This document shows, piece by piece, positions 1 through 6,079 of a stretch of 13,794 nt of DNA (within the stretch, counting starts at the first letter, position 1; each line of letters starts with the position of its first letter). The DNA is taken from the NCBI GenBank assembly GCA_900548255.1, contig URKH01000058.1:1-13794 (forward strand), written 5' to 3'. The notes under the pieces were generated by a model. That model made no database searches. It saw nothing but the letters and a program-made list of their open reading frames with translations, and was not told the origin of the DNA. Origin of the DNA: an uncultured Collinsella sp. (GTDB taxonomy: Bacteria; Actinomycetota; Coriobacteriia; Coriobacteriales; Coriobacteriaceae). A program made the translations under genes and the position numbers.

Positions 1-635
1 ACGACCCTGATGCCGCGCTCGTGGGCCTCGCGGGCGATCTGCTCGACCTTGGAAAAGTCGCCGTCGGCGAACAGGGCCGGCTTGACCATCCAGGTGCCAC
101 CACAGGCGATGATGGCGCTGGAGCTCAGGTACTCCTCGACGTTGGCAGTGTTCACGCCGCCGGTGGGCATAAAGCGATGGCCGACAAACGGAGCAGCGAG
201 GGCCTTGATGGTGTTGAGGCCCCCATACTGAGCCGCGGGGAAGAATTTGGTGACCTTGAGGCCCAGATTCTCGGCAGCAGTGACCTCGGAGGGGGTCACG
301 GTGCCGGGAAGGACGGGCAGGTCGATGTCGATGCAGTGCTTCACGACGTCCTCGTTGTAACCCGGCGAGACGATGGACTTGGCACCGGCGGTGCGGGCCT
401 GCTCAACCTGCTCGACGGTCAGGACAGTGCCGGCGCCGACGCACATCTCGGGCTCGGCCTCGGCCATAGCGGCGATGCACTCGGCGGCGCAGGCAGTGCG
501 GAAGGTGACCTCGGCGGACTTCATGCCGGCTGCCATAAGGGCATGGGCGAGCGGTGCGGCGTCTTCGACCTTGTCGAGCACGACGACCGGCACGATGCCC
601 AGGGATTCAAGCGTGGTGTAGAACTGATCGAACAT
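1..635 (-). CDS. eda: KDPG aldolase (2-dehydro-3-deoxy-phosphogluconate aldolase), 3' end cut by window
   Basis: Class I aldolase that cleaves 2-keto-3-deoxy-6-phosphogluconate to pyruvate and glyceraldehyde-3-phosphate in the cytoplasm, the last step of Entner-Doudoroff and hexuronate breakdown. I translated it by hand from the minus strand. The start ATG is at 635-633, preceded by AAAGGA six bases upstream. 211 codons are visible. E. coli Eda is 213 residues, so only the last few are missing at base 1. Visible family marks: EVTFRT with Glu42 and Arg46, the GAGT strand ending in Thr70, the Schiff-base lysine Lys130 in TKFFPA, and the phosphate-binding PTGGVN near 157-162. The gene lies 254 bases downstream of kdgK on the same strand. 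No terminator is visible between them, but eda has its own promoter-like sequence flanked by operator-like repeats, so it may be expressed both with kdgK and alone. The assignment is firm; the physiological substrate source (pectin or host glycans) is not shown here. Confidence 0.93.
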   Translation of the reverse strand, partial: MFDQFYTTLESLGIVPVVVLDKVEDAAPLAHALMAAGMKSAEVTFRTACAAECIAAMAEAEPEMCVGAGTVLTVEQVEQARTAGAKSIVSPGYNEDVVKHCIDIDLPVLPGTVTPSEVTAAENLGLKVTKFFPAAQYGGLNTIKALAAPFVGHRFMPTGGVNTANVEEYLSSSAIIACGGTWMVKPALFADGDFSKVEQIAREAHERGIRV

Positions 636-695
636 AGTGTTCCTTTCGATGTGAGGCGCGCACGGGCGCGTGATTGCCAAAGAAGATTGGCCATG

Positions 696-757
696 AGCCG
701 GTTCCGGATTGGTTATCGGAGGCACTGCTTGGGTCACAAGCAATTTCGGAACCGGCT
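696..757 (-). promoter_or_regulatory. Putative eda promoter flanked by two inverted operator-like sites
   Basis: A perfect 11-base inverted repeat, AGCCGGTTCCG at 696-706 and CGGAACCGGCT at 747-757, is separated by 40 bases. On the minus strand, a -35-like TTGTGA (739-734) and a -10-like GATAAC (717-712), 16 bases apart, sit between the arms. The predicted start of transcription falls on the inner arm. A smaller hairpin, TGCTTG/CAAGCA (726-731 and 737-742), is nested in the loop. The arms match the kdgK/lacI operator sites (CGAAATCGGTT) except for three transitions. The layout fits repression by a looped LacI-family tetramer, but a structured RNA leader is an alternative for the downstream arm. 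Confidence 0.4.
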
Positions 758-889
758 ACGAGGCCAGTCGTGAAGGAATGCCAGACAAAACCGGAATGGG
801 ACTAAGTGGTTCTACCTGGCCGGAGGAATCGGGGAGCGGGCTGCAGAGGTATGGGTATGGAAAGCTGCGGCCCGCGGAATGGGGACGGC

Positions 890-1924
890 TTAGCGCGCGA
901 CGCGGGTGCCACCGTCGGCGGCGGATGCCACGGCTGCGATCTCGTCTGCGGTCACCAGGTTGGAATCGCCCTTGATGGTGAGCTTGAGGATCGAGGCGGC
1001 GATGGCGTAGTTGACGGCGTCCTGCGGGGCAAGGTCGTTGATGAGGGCATGGACGAGGCCGGCGTTGAAAGCGTCGCCGGCGGCAACGCCCTCGAGCACG
1101 TGCACGTCGTGAGCAGGGGAGAACCAGTGCTCGCCGCTCTCGGCGTCAAAGAGCATGCCCATCCAAATGGAGCGCTCGACGCAGGAGATGTTGCGGACGA
1201 CCGAGGCGACCTTCTTGCAACCGTACTCGGCGCAGATCTGACGGGCCATCTCGACGTAGGTGTCGCGCTCCTCGATGCCGTGGGCAAGGGAGCCGGAGAC
1301 GCAGGTCATACCGAGGCCGGCAGGAGCGTCCTCGTCGTTGGCAATGCAGATGTCAACGAGCGGCAGGAGTTCCTTCATGGTGGCCTGCGACTTCTCGGGC
1401 GACCACATCTTGCCGCGATAGTTCACGTCGCAAACGGTGGTGATGCCCTTGGCGCGGCAGGCGGTGAGGGCATCCTTGCAGGCAGCGGCCATCTCGTCGG
1501 ACACGGCGGGAGTCACGCCAGAGAAGTAGAAGACATCGACGCCCTTGAGGATTTCGTCCCAATCAAAGACGTCGCGCTTGGCCATGTTGATGGCGGAATA
1601 CTTGCGGTCGTAGACGCAGCCGTTGCCGCGCTGCGAGGCGCCAACCTCAAACACATAGGAGCCAAGACGGTCGCCCTGGCGCACGACGCGCGTGGTGTCG
1701 ACGCCGTAAGCCTTCAGCGAGCGAAGGGCGCACTCGCCCAGGCGGTTGGCCGGAACAACGGAGACGTAAGCGGCCTTGTCGCCCTGATAGGCCAGGGAAA
1801 GCGCGGTGTTGGCCTCGGCGCCGCCGTAGCGAACGTCAAACTCGGTGGCCTGTTCAATGCGCAAGTGATCTTTGGGCGAGAGCCTCATCATGATCTCGCC
1901 GAAGGTAAGAACCGTTTTACCCAT
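890..1924 (-). CDS. kdgK: 2-keto-3-deoxygluconate kinase (PfkB/ribokinase family)
   Basis: Transfers phosphate from ATP to KDG to make KDPG, the substrate of the neighbouring aldolase. The chosen ATG (1924-1922) gives 344 residues, starting with a beta strand typical of PfkB kinases (TVLTFGEIMMRL). AAGGAG lies ten bases upstream. The open frame extends 29 codons further, but that extension runs through the structured leader and has no family similarity. Features: the PfkB substrate-binding segment YGGAEANTALSL at 33-44, CDVNYRGKMWS at 165-175, as in KDG kinases, and the catalytic segment EGVAAGDAFNAG at 278-289 with Asp284 as the general base. The usual GAGD anion-hole motif reads AAGD here. 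Pairing with eda and a divergent LacI-type regulator makes KDG the best substrate call over other PfkB sugars. Confidence 0.9.
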   Translation of the reverse strand: MGKTVLTFGEIMMRLSPKDHLRIEQATEFDVRYGGAEANTALSLAYQGDKAAYVSVVPANRLGECALRSLKAYGVDTTRVVRQGDRLGSYVFEVGASQRGNGCVYDRKYSAINMAKRDVFDWDEILKGVDVFYFSGVTPAVSDEMAAACKDALTACRAKGITTVCDVNYRGKMWSPEKSQATMKELLPLVDICIANDEDAPAGLGMTCVSGSLAHGIEERDTYVEMARQICAEYGCKKVASVVRNISCVERSIWMGMLFDAESGEHWFSPAHDVHVLEGVAAGDAFNAGLVHALINDLAPQDAVNYAIAASILKLTIKGDSNLVTADEIAAVASAADGGTRVAR

Positions 1925-1967
1925 GGTCGCGCAGCTCCTTCTTGCTCGTGCGTACACCTTTGATATG

Positions 1968-2025
1968 GCGTTGGCACGGAGGTGCCAAGACGGTAGGGTG
2001 CATCTTTGCACCTCCGTGCCAACGC
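1968..2025 (-). repeat. 18-bp perfect inverted repeat in the kdgK leader
   Basis: GCGTTGGCACGGAGGTGC (1968-1985) and its exact reverse complement (2008-2025) are separated by 22 bases. Each arm can also join a smaller competing hairpin: TTGGCAC-GGAG-GTGCCAA at 1971-1988 and GGTGCA-TCTT-TGCACC at 1997-2012. The element lies between the predicted kdgK transcription start and its ribosome binding site, so it would be transcribed in the kdgK mRNA. It ends 44 bases before the start codon and has no T-run, so it is not a simple terminator. It could be a leader switch, an mRNA-stabilising stem or a protein-binding palindrome. Confidence 0.7.
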
Positions 2026-2029
2026 TCGC

Positions 2030-2094
2030 CGAAATCGGTTTACGAAATCGGTTTCGTTTCGAGTTGTAGTATACTCACCTACAGCGTTTTGCAA
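2030..2094. promoter_or_regulatory. Divergent kdgK/lacI promoter with tandem LacI-type operators
   Basis: CGAAATCGGTTT occurs twice as a direct repeat, at 2030-2041 and 2043-2054. The second copy extends to CGAAATCGGTTTCG, a near-palindrome with the central CG typical of LacI-family operators. The palindrome AGTATACT at 2068-2075 can supply a -10 TATACT on both strands. On the minus strand TTGCAA (2094-2089) is a -35 candidate with a 15-base spacer, which places the operators just downstream of the kdgK start of transcription, a repressing position. The plus-strand -35 is poor. The promoter calls are from pattern only. Confidence 0.5.
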
Positions 2095-2158
2095 CCGAGA
2101 TTTTTAAAAAATGCCTAAAATGGCTCAGACCGCCGACAATTGGGAAACGGGGTGCGCT

Positions 2159-3181
2159 ATGGCGCAGATGAGAATCAAGGACATTGCCGCCGCGGCGGGC
2201 GTGAGCCCGGCCACGGTCTCGCGCTATCTCAATAACCGCCCCGGGCAGATGACCGAGGAGACCCGCGCCCGCATCGCGGCGGTTATCGAGCGCACCGGCT
2301 ATCGCCCACGTGCCGCCGCACGCAATCTGCGCAGCTCGCGCACCAACCTCATCGGCGTGATTCTGGCCGACATCGCCAACCCGTTCTCCAGCGCCATGCT
2401 CGAAGGGCTTTCCGCCAGCGCCGCCGCGCGCGGCTGCTCGCTCATGACGGCCATTAGCGGCAACGACCCCGCCAAGGAGGCAGAGTCGCTCACCAGACTT
2501 ATCGATGCCGGCGTGGACGGCCTGGTCGTCAACACCTGTGGCGGCAACGACGAGGCAATCGCCGCGGCCGCGGGACGCCTACCCGTTGTGTTACTCGACC
2601 GCGACGTTGCCGATGGTGGCATCGATCTGGTGACCTCCAACAACCGTGAGCTGGTCGCCGGCCTGGTAGACGCCTTGACCGCTGCCGGCAGCGAGCGCCT
2701 GTGCCTACTTACCGAGGCAAGCGACGACAGCCCCGTGCGTCGCGAGCGCGCCGAGGCCTTTGCCGACGAGCTCTCGCGCCGCGACCTTGCGGGCGAGGTC
2801 GTCACCCTGGCCGACGGCGGCGCCACGGGCGTCGGCCGCCTGGACGAGACTATTCGCGGCAACGCAGGCAAAAAACTCGGCCTTATTGCCGTCAACGGCT
2901 TGGTCTTTTTGCGTCTGACCGAGGCGCTGGCGCAGCTTGGCCCCTCGCTGCCGGCGGGTCTCAAGATCGCGACGTTTGACGATTACCCCTGGAACCATGT
3001 GCTCTTTGGCGGTGTGACCACGGCCGCGCAGGACACCCTCACCATTGCCGAGCGCGTAGTCGAGCGTCTGTCCGAGCGCATCGATGTCGTTACCACTACG
3101 GTGGGCGAGGCCGCAAGGCTCGCCCCCAAGCGCATCGAGGTCCCCGGCCACATCGAACACCGCGCTTCGACCTCGCGCTAG
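2159..3181 (+). CDS. LacI-family transcriptional regulator, probable regulator of the KDG genes
   Basis: A 340-residue DNA-binding repressor of the LacI/GalR family. The N-terminal helix-turn-helix, IKDIAAAAGVSPATVSRYLNN (6-26), is near-canonical and is followed by a hinge helix (about 51-60, AAARNLRSS). From about residue 63 a periplasmic-binding-protein-like sensor domain begins with LIGVILADIANPF; FDDYPWNHVLF near the C-terminus is the usual FDD effector-pocket segment. I chose ATG 2159 because it places the helix-turn-helix five residues in, as in most family members. An upstream in-frame ATG at 2111 adds 16 residues, and neither start has a strong Shine-Dalgarno. The gene is transcribed away from kdgK across tandem operator-like repeats, so autoregulation and control of kdgK and eda are likely, with KDG or KDPG as the plausible inducer. 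KdgR-like function is inferred from context only. Confidence 0.92.
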   Translation: MAQMRIKDIAAAAGVSPATVSRYLNNRPGQMTEETRARIAAVIERTGYRPRAAARNLRSSRTNLIGVILADIANPFSSAMLEGLSASAAARGCSLMTAISGNDPAKEAESLTRLIDAGVDGLVVNTCGGNDEAIAAAAGRLPVVLLDRDVADGGIDLVTSNNRELVAGLVDALTAAGSERLCLLTEASDDSPVRRERAEAFADELSRRDLAGEVVTLADGGATGVGRLDETIRGNAGKKLGLIAVNGLVFLRLTEALAQLGPSLPAGLKIATFDDYPWNHVLFGGVTTAAQDTLTIAERVVERLSERIDVVTTTVGEAARLAPKRIEVPGHIEHRASTSR

Positions 3182-3212
3182 TCTGTGTGATATTATATAG
3201 ACAATGTCATAC

Positions 3213-3218
3213 AGGAGG
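3213..3218 (+). promoter_or_regulatory. Strong ribosome binding site of the RHH-nucleotidyltransferase gene
   Basis: AGGAGG lies five bases before ATG 3224 and fixes the start. Just upstream, TATTATATAG (3191-3200) is an AT-rich -10-like stretch only 10 bases after the lacI stop codon, so the gene probably has its own promoter. No clear -35 was seen. Confidence 0.6.
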
Positions 3219-3223
3219 TATCC

Positions 3224-3718
3224 ATGGCTGCGTCTGTGCTGAGTGTTCGAGTGGACTCGTCAATTAAAGATTCATTTGCCGAGCTGTGCGAAGAACTCGG
3301 CATGACTTCGTCCGTTGCGGTCAATATGTTCATGAGGCAGATGTTGCGCGAGCGCTCGCTGCCGTTTGTGCCTTCACTCGGTAAAAGCTCTGCGAGCGAA
3401 AGCGCCACAGCGGGCATTTTGGATACCGCTCAGATTGAGTCCGCCGTCCGCGAGGCAGCCAGCCCGATTCCCGCCATCAAAACCGTGATCCTATTTGGAT
3501 CGTATGCCCGTGGCGAGGCGCGTGCAGATAGTGATATCGACTTGCGCCTCGAAGTCGATCGCGAGCAGGGCTTTGGTCTTTTTGCGTTGTCGGCGTTTGG
3601 CGAGGCAGTGCGCAAGGAAACCGGGAGGCAGGTTGATCTCGTCTCGAGTGATCATCTTGATGACGATCTTGCCGCGGTAATCGAGCGCGAAGGAGTGATC
3701 CTTTATGATCGCGCGTAA
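3224..3718 (+). CDS. RelB/DinJ-type antitoxin domain fused to a minimal nucleotidyltransferase (MNT)
   Basis: A 164-residue two-domain protein. Residues 1-50 look like the RelB/DinJ ribbon-helix-helix DNA-binding domain: SVLSVRVDSSIKDSF, then a helix and a second helix ending in RERSLPFVPS, the typical DinJ LPF ending. After a Ser/Ala-rich linker (52-66), residues 68-164 form a pol-beta-like minimal nucleotidyltransferase. They carry the GSx10DxD motif (Gly92-Ser93, Asp104, Asp106) and a third acidic residue, Asp138 in RQVDLV. In MNT/HEPN systems the nucleotidyltransferase is the antitoxin that modifies the HEPN toxin; RelB/DinJ antitoxins pair with YafQ/RelE toxins. Neither kind of toxin follows here. 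Only a 14-codon ORF with a good ribosome site overlaps the end. All catalytic residues are present, so the protein may be active. The function of the fusion is inferred. Confidence 0.82.
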   Translation: MAASVLSVRVDSSIKDSFAELCEELGMTSSVAVNMFMRQMLRERSLPFVPSLGKSSASESATAGILDTAQIESAVREAASPIPAIKTVILFGSYARGEARADSDIDLRLEVDREQGFGLFALSAFGEAVRKETGRQVDLVSSDHLDDDLAAVIEREGVILYDRA

Positions 3719-3749
3719 GTCAGACAGCCTGTTCGCGCACGTTTTTTGA
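3705..3749 (+). pseudogene. 14-codon overlapping ORF, possible stub of a lost HEPN-type partner
   Basis: ATG 3705 overlaps the last codons of the nucleotidyltransferase gene in another frame and has AAGGAG (3690-3695) nine bases upstream, the spacing and overlap expected for a translationally coupled second gene. It encodes MIARKSDSLFAHVF and stops at TGA 3747-3749, directly after a T6 run. MNT genes are usually followed in just this way by a HEPN (HepT-like) toxin gene. Adding or removing one T does not reopen a long frame, so most of the partner would have been deleted, not just frameshifted. It may also be chance. Confidence 0.35.
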
Positions 3750-3763
3750 GCGCTTGATACGCT

Positions 3764-3809
3764 TTAACCCTGCGGAAACATTTTTCTGCGATAGTATCTG
3801 CGATATAGA
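3764..3809 (+). promoter_or_regulatory. Putative glnA promoter with GlnR-like box
   Basis: TTAAC (3764-3768), six bases, then GAAAC (3775-3779) fits the actinobacterial GlnR consensus gTnAC-n6-GaAAC at the conserved positions except the weak first base. A second box pair at the expected spacing is not recognisable. A -10-like TATAGA lies at 3804-3809, with only a poor T-rich -35 region at 3781-3786, so the box sits directly upstream of the -35, an activator position. The gene after glnA encodes a GlnR-like protein, which supports the reading. Confidence 0.4.
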
Positions 3810-3844
3810 CCAGTCGAAACCCGCCCGAAAGAAAGGGGAGCGAC

Positions 3845-5182
3845 ATGAACCAGCAGAACATCGATTACGTACTCCGCTCCGTAGAGCAGCGTGACATCCG
3901 CTTTGTGCGTCTGTGGTTTGTCGACATTCTCGGCCGTCTCAAGAACTTTGCCATTAGCCCCGAGGACCTCGAGGTCGCATTTGAGGAGGGCATTGGCTTT
4001 GACGGCTCGGCCATCGAGGGCTTTGCCACGCCCGAGGAAGCCGACATGCTCGCATTCCCCGATGCTTCGACCTTCCAGATCCTGCCGTGGCGCCCGAGCC
4101 ACAACGGCGTCGCCCGTGTGTTCTGCGACGTGTGCACCCCCGATTGCAAGCCGTTTGCCGGCGATCCGCGCGACGCCCTGCGCCGCATGTTTCACAAGGC
4201 CGAGAAGGCTGGCTATCTGCTCAACGTGGGTGCCGAGCTGGAGTATTACTACTTCCCCGACGAGCACACCCCCGAGCCGCTCGACAACGTGGGCTACTTC
4301 GATCTTTCGGTGAGCGACGCCGCTCGCGACCTGCGCCGCAACACGGTCCTCACGCTCGAGAAGATGTCCGTGCCCGTGGAGTACACCTTCCACGCCGCCG
4401 GTCGCTCACAGCACGGCATGAGCCTGCGCCATGCCGAGGCCCTGAGTATGTCCGACGCCATTACCACGGCCAAGCTCATCATTAAGCAGCAGGCTTACGA
4501 GAGCGGCTGCCACGCCTCCTTTATGCCCAAGCCGTTGGCGGGCGAGGACGGCAGCGCCATGTTTTTGCATCAGTCGCTGTTCGACCATGACGGCAACAAC
4601 GTCTTTTGGGGCGAGGGCGACGAGAGGTACCATCTCTCCGACGTCGCCAAGCACTACATGGCCGGCATCCTGGCACACGCGCGCGAGATCAGCGCCATCA
4701 CCAACCCTACGGTCAACTCCTACAAGCGCATTACTACCGGCGGCGACTCCGTGCCGCAGTACGCCACGTGGGGCCTGCGCAACCGCGCGAGCATGATCCG
4801 CATTCCGGTCTACAAGCCCGGCAAGCAGCTGTCCACGCGCATCGAGCTTCGCAGCCCCGACCCCATGGCCAACCCGTACCTGGTCAACGCCGTCACGCTG
4901 GCGGCCGGTCTCGACGGCATCGAGCGCAAACTGGAACTCCCGCCCGAGGCCACGGCCGAGACGCTCAAGCTCACCGACCGTCAGATGGTCGAGGCCGGCT
5001 ACACGCCGCTGCCGCGCTCGCTCAAAGAGGCGCTCGACGTATTTGAGGACTCGCAGTTTATGAAGGATGCCCTCGGTGAGCACATCCACAGCTTCTTCCT
5101 TAAAAAGAAGCGTGACGAGTGGCATAAGTTCGAATCCACGATCACCGAGTGGGAGATCAAGCACTACCTGGCGAACTCCTAA
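3845..5182 (+). CDS. glnA: Type I glutamine synthetase-like protein with altered metal site
   Basis: A 445-residue full-length member of the glutamine synthetase family, which joins glutamate and ammonia using ATP. The start has GGGGAG four bases upstream. The N-terminal beta-grasp domain includes FDGSAIEGF (52-60); Asp53 corresponds to catalytic Asp50. Kept residues: Glu131 and Glu133 (ELEYYYF), the ATP-site FMPKP (226-230), NSYKR with Arg295, Arg314, Arg319, and Glu334 and Arg336 in RIELRSPDP. Oddities, judged against remembered E. coli, B. subtilis and M. tuberculosis GlnA2 sequences: the segment normally HHE..(A/P)GQxE reads FHAAGRSQHGM (182-192), losing both metal glutamates (E212, E220). 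H269 is Phe240. The flap Glu327 region is TGGDSVP with one extra residue. The feedback Arg62 of GSI-alpha is Thr62. There is no adenylylation-site Tyr. It resembles GlnA2 overall. It may be a divergent synthetase, a gamma-glutamyl ligase for another amine, or a non-catalytic sensor. The family is certain, the activity is not. Confidence 0.85.
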   Translation: MNQQNIDYVLRSVEQRDIRFVRLWFVDILGRLKNFAISPEDLEVAFEEGIGFDGSAIEGFATPEEADMLAFPDASTFQILPWRPSHNGVARVFCDVCTPDCKPFAGDPRDALRRMFHKAEKAGYLLNVGAELEYYYFPDEHTPEPLDNVGYFDLSVSDAARDLRRNTVLTLEKMSVPVEYTFHAAGRSQHGMSLRHAEALSMSDAITTAKLIIKQQAYESGCHASFMPKPLAGEDGSAMFLHQSLFDHDGNNVFWGEGDERYHLSDVAKHYMAGILAHAREISAITNPTVNSYKRITTGGDSVPQYATWGLRNRASMIRIPVYKPGKQLSTRIELRSPDPMANPYLVNAVTLAAGLDGIERKLELPPEATAETLKLTDRQMVEAGYTPLPRSLKEALDVFEDSQFMKDALGEHIHSFFLKKKRDEWHKFESTITEWEIKHYLANS

Positions 5183-5232
5183 TCGCGCTGGCTTGTCCCA
5201 GTACGATTGAGCTCATTTCTTTGGAGGCCGAT

Positions 5233-5895
5233 ATGTCCGAAAAGAGTGCCCTGTTCATGGCGCGCACGACGCGCTTCCACGAGTTTGCCCGCAGCTTGAC
5301 GACTACCCTGGGTGTCGAGGTGAGCCTGGCCACCCCCGATTCGCCGACTGCGGCGCACGACTTCGACCTGCTGATTCTCGATTCCGATGGCATCCGTAGC
5401 GACCGCATCGATCAGATCGCCAAGTGGCTTGACGATCGCGGCGGCGTTCCCATGCTGGTGATCGTCGACGACGAGGCGCTCGGCACCCTGCGCCTGCCCA
5501 ATCACGCGCATGCCGACTTTGTATGCCCCACGGCGACGCCCAACGAGCTCAAGGCTCGTGCGCAGCGCCTGATGGGCGAGGAGGAGACCGTCACCGCCGA
5601 CGATGTACTCAACATCGATAACCTCGAGATCAACCTGGCTACCTACCAGGTGACGCTCGATAACGAGCCCATCGACCTGACGCTGATGGAGTACTCGCTG
5701 CTGAGCTTTTTGGCCACGCACCCCAACCGTGCCTACAGCCGCGAGGTGCTGCTGCACCGCGTGTGGGGCTTTGAGTACTGCGGCGGCACGCGCACCGTCG
5801 ACGTGCACATTCGACGCATCCGCTCCAAGGTGGGCCCGCAGATTGCGGCACACATCACCACCGTCCGTGGCGTGGGTTATCTGTTTAAGGACTAG
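5233..5895 (+). CDS. GlnR-like OmpR-family orphan response regulator
   Basis: A 220-residue transcription factor. ATG 5233 is chosen because GGAGG lies five bases upstream; a longer frame from 5149 would overlap glnA with no family similarity. Residues 1-115 are a degenerate receiver domain. Asp50 stands where the phosphoacceptor would be (LLILDSD), but the N-terminal acidic pair is missing and the conserved KP near the end is replaced by CPTA (98-101), as expected for phosphorylation-independent regulators. Residues about 125-220 are an OmpR winged helix: LTLMEYSLLSFLATHPNRAYSR, VWGFEYCGGTRTVDVHIRR, TTVRGVGYLF. That stretch is very close to actinobacterial GlnR, the global nitrogen regulator. 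It follows glnA by 50 bases with no terminator, so the two are probably one operon, and a GlnR-like box lies upstream of glnA. No sensor kinase is adjacent. Confidence 0.85.
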   Translation: MSEKSALFMARTTRFHEFARSLTTTLGVEVSLATPDSPTAAHDFDLLILDSDGIRSDRIDQIAKWLDDRGGVPMLVIVDDEALGTLRLPNHAHADFVCPTATPNELKARAQRLMGEEETVTADDVLNIDNLEINLATYQVTLDNEPIDLTLMEYSLLSFLATHPNRAYSREVLLHRVWGFEYCGGTRTVDVHIRRIRSKVGPQIAAHITTVRGVGYLFKD

Positions 5896-5918
5896 CAAGT
5901 AAATAGAGGGCAATGTGA

Positions 5919-5950
5919 GGGTACCGGAGATTTCACCAGTACCCTTTTCT
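5919..5950 (+). terminator. Terminator of the glnA operon
   Basis: GGGTAC (5919-5924) pairs with GTACCC (5939-5944), with two further G-C pairs after one mismatch, followed by TTTTCT. It lies 23 bases after the regulator's stop codon and separates this operon from the AT-rich cassette. Confidence 0.75.
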
Positions 5951-6014
5951 CGTTTAGGGCGAAAAGAAGACCTTTCACCGATTAAAAGTGTGTCAGTAAA
6001 AACAATATCAAACG

Positions 6015-6020
6015 TATAAC
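6015..6020 (+). promoter_or_regulatory. -10-like element of the peptidase cassette
   Basis: TATAAC stands in an AT-rich leader 60 bases before the peptidase start. No convincing -35 was found at 16-18 bases upstream (the region reads TGTCAG), so this is a weak call. Confidence 0.3.
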
Positions 6021-6079
6021 ACTATCTAGCAAATATCATCTAGTTACCGTATCTCCCTACTACACGGATGGAGGAAGAA

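Noticed and set aside
21..773. 250-codon plus-strand open frame over the window start
   Set aside because: Antisense to the KDPG aldolase, whose active-site lysine and glutamate are visible on the minus strand.
806..1963. 385-codon plus-strand open frame opposite kdgK
   Set aside because: Low-complexity Gly/Val/Ala-rich translation with no family look, opposite a clear PfkB kinase.
1925..2011. 29-residue N-terminal extension of KdgK
   Set aside because: It runs through the inverted-repeat leader, lacks similarity to the family and has no good ribosome site; ATG 1924 has AAGGAG.
1968..2054. Repeats near kdgK as a CRISPR or transposon end
   Set aside because: There are only two direct operator-size repeats and one hairpin, with no spacers, no transposase and no target duplication; regulation explains them better.
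2111..2158. Upstream ATG of the LacI-family regulator
   Set aside because: It adds 16 residues before the helix-turn-helix with no better ribosome site; family members usually start a few residues before it. It is not excluded.
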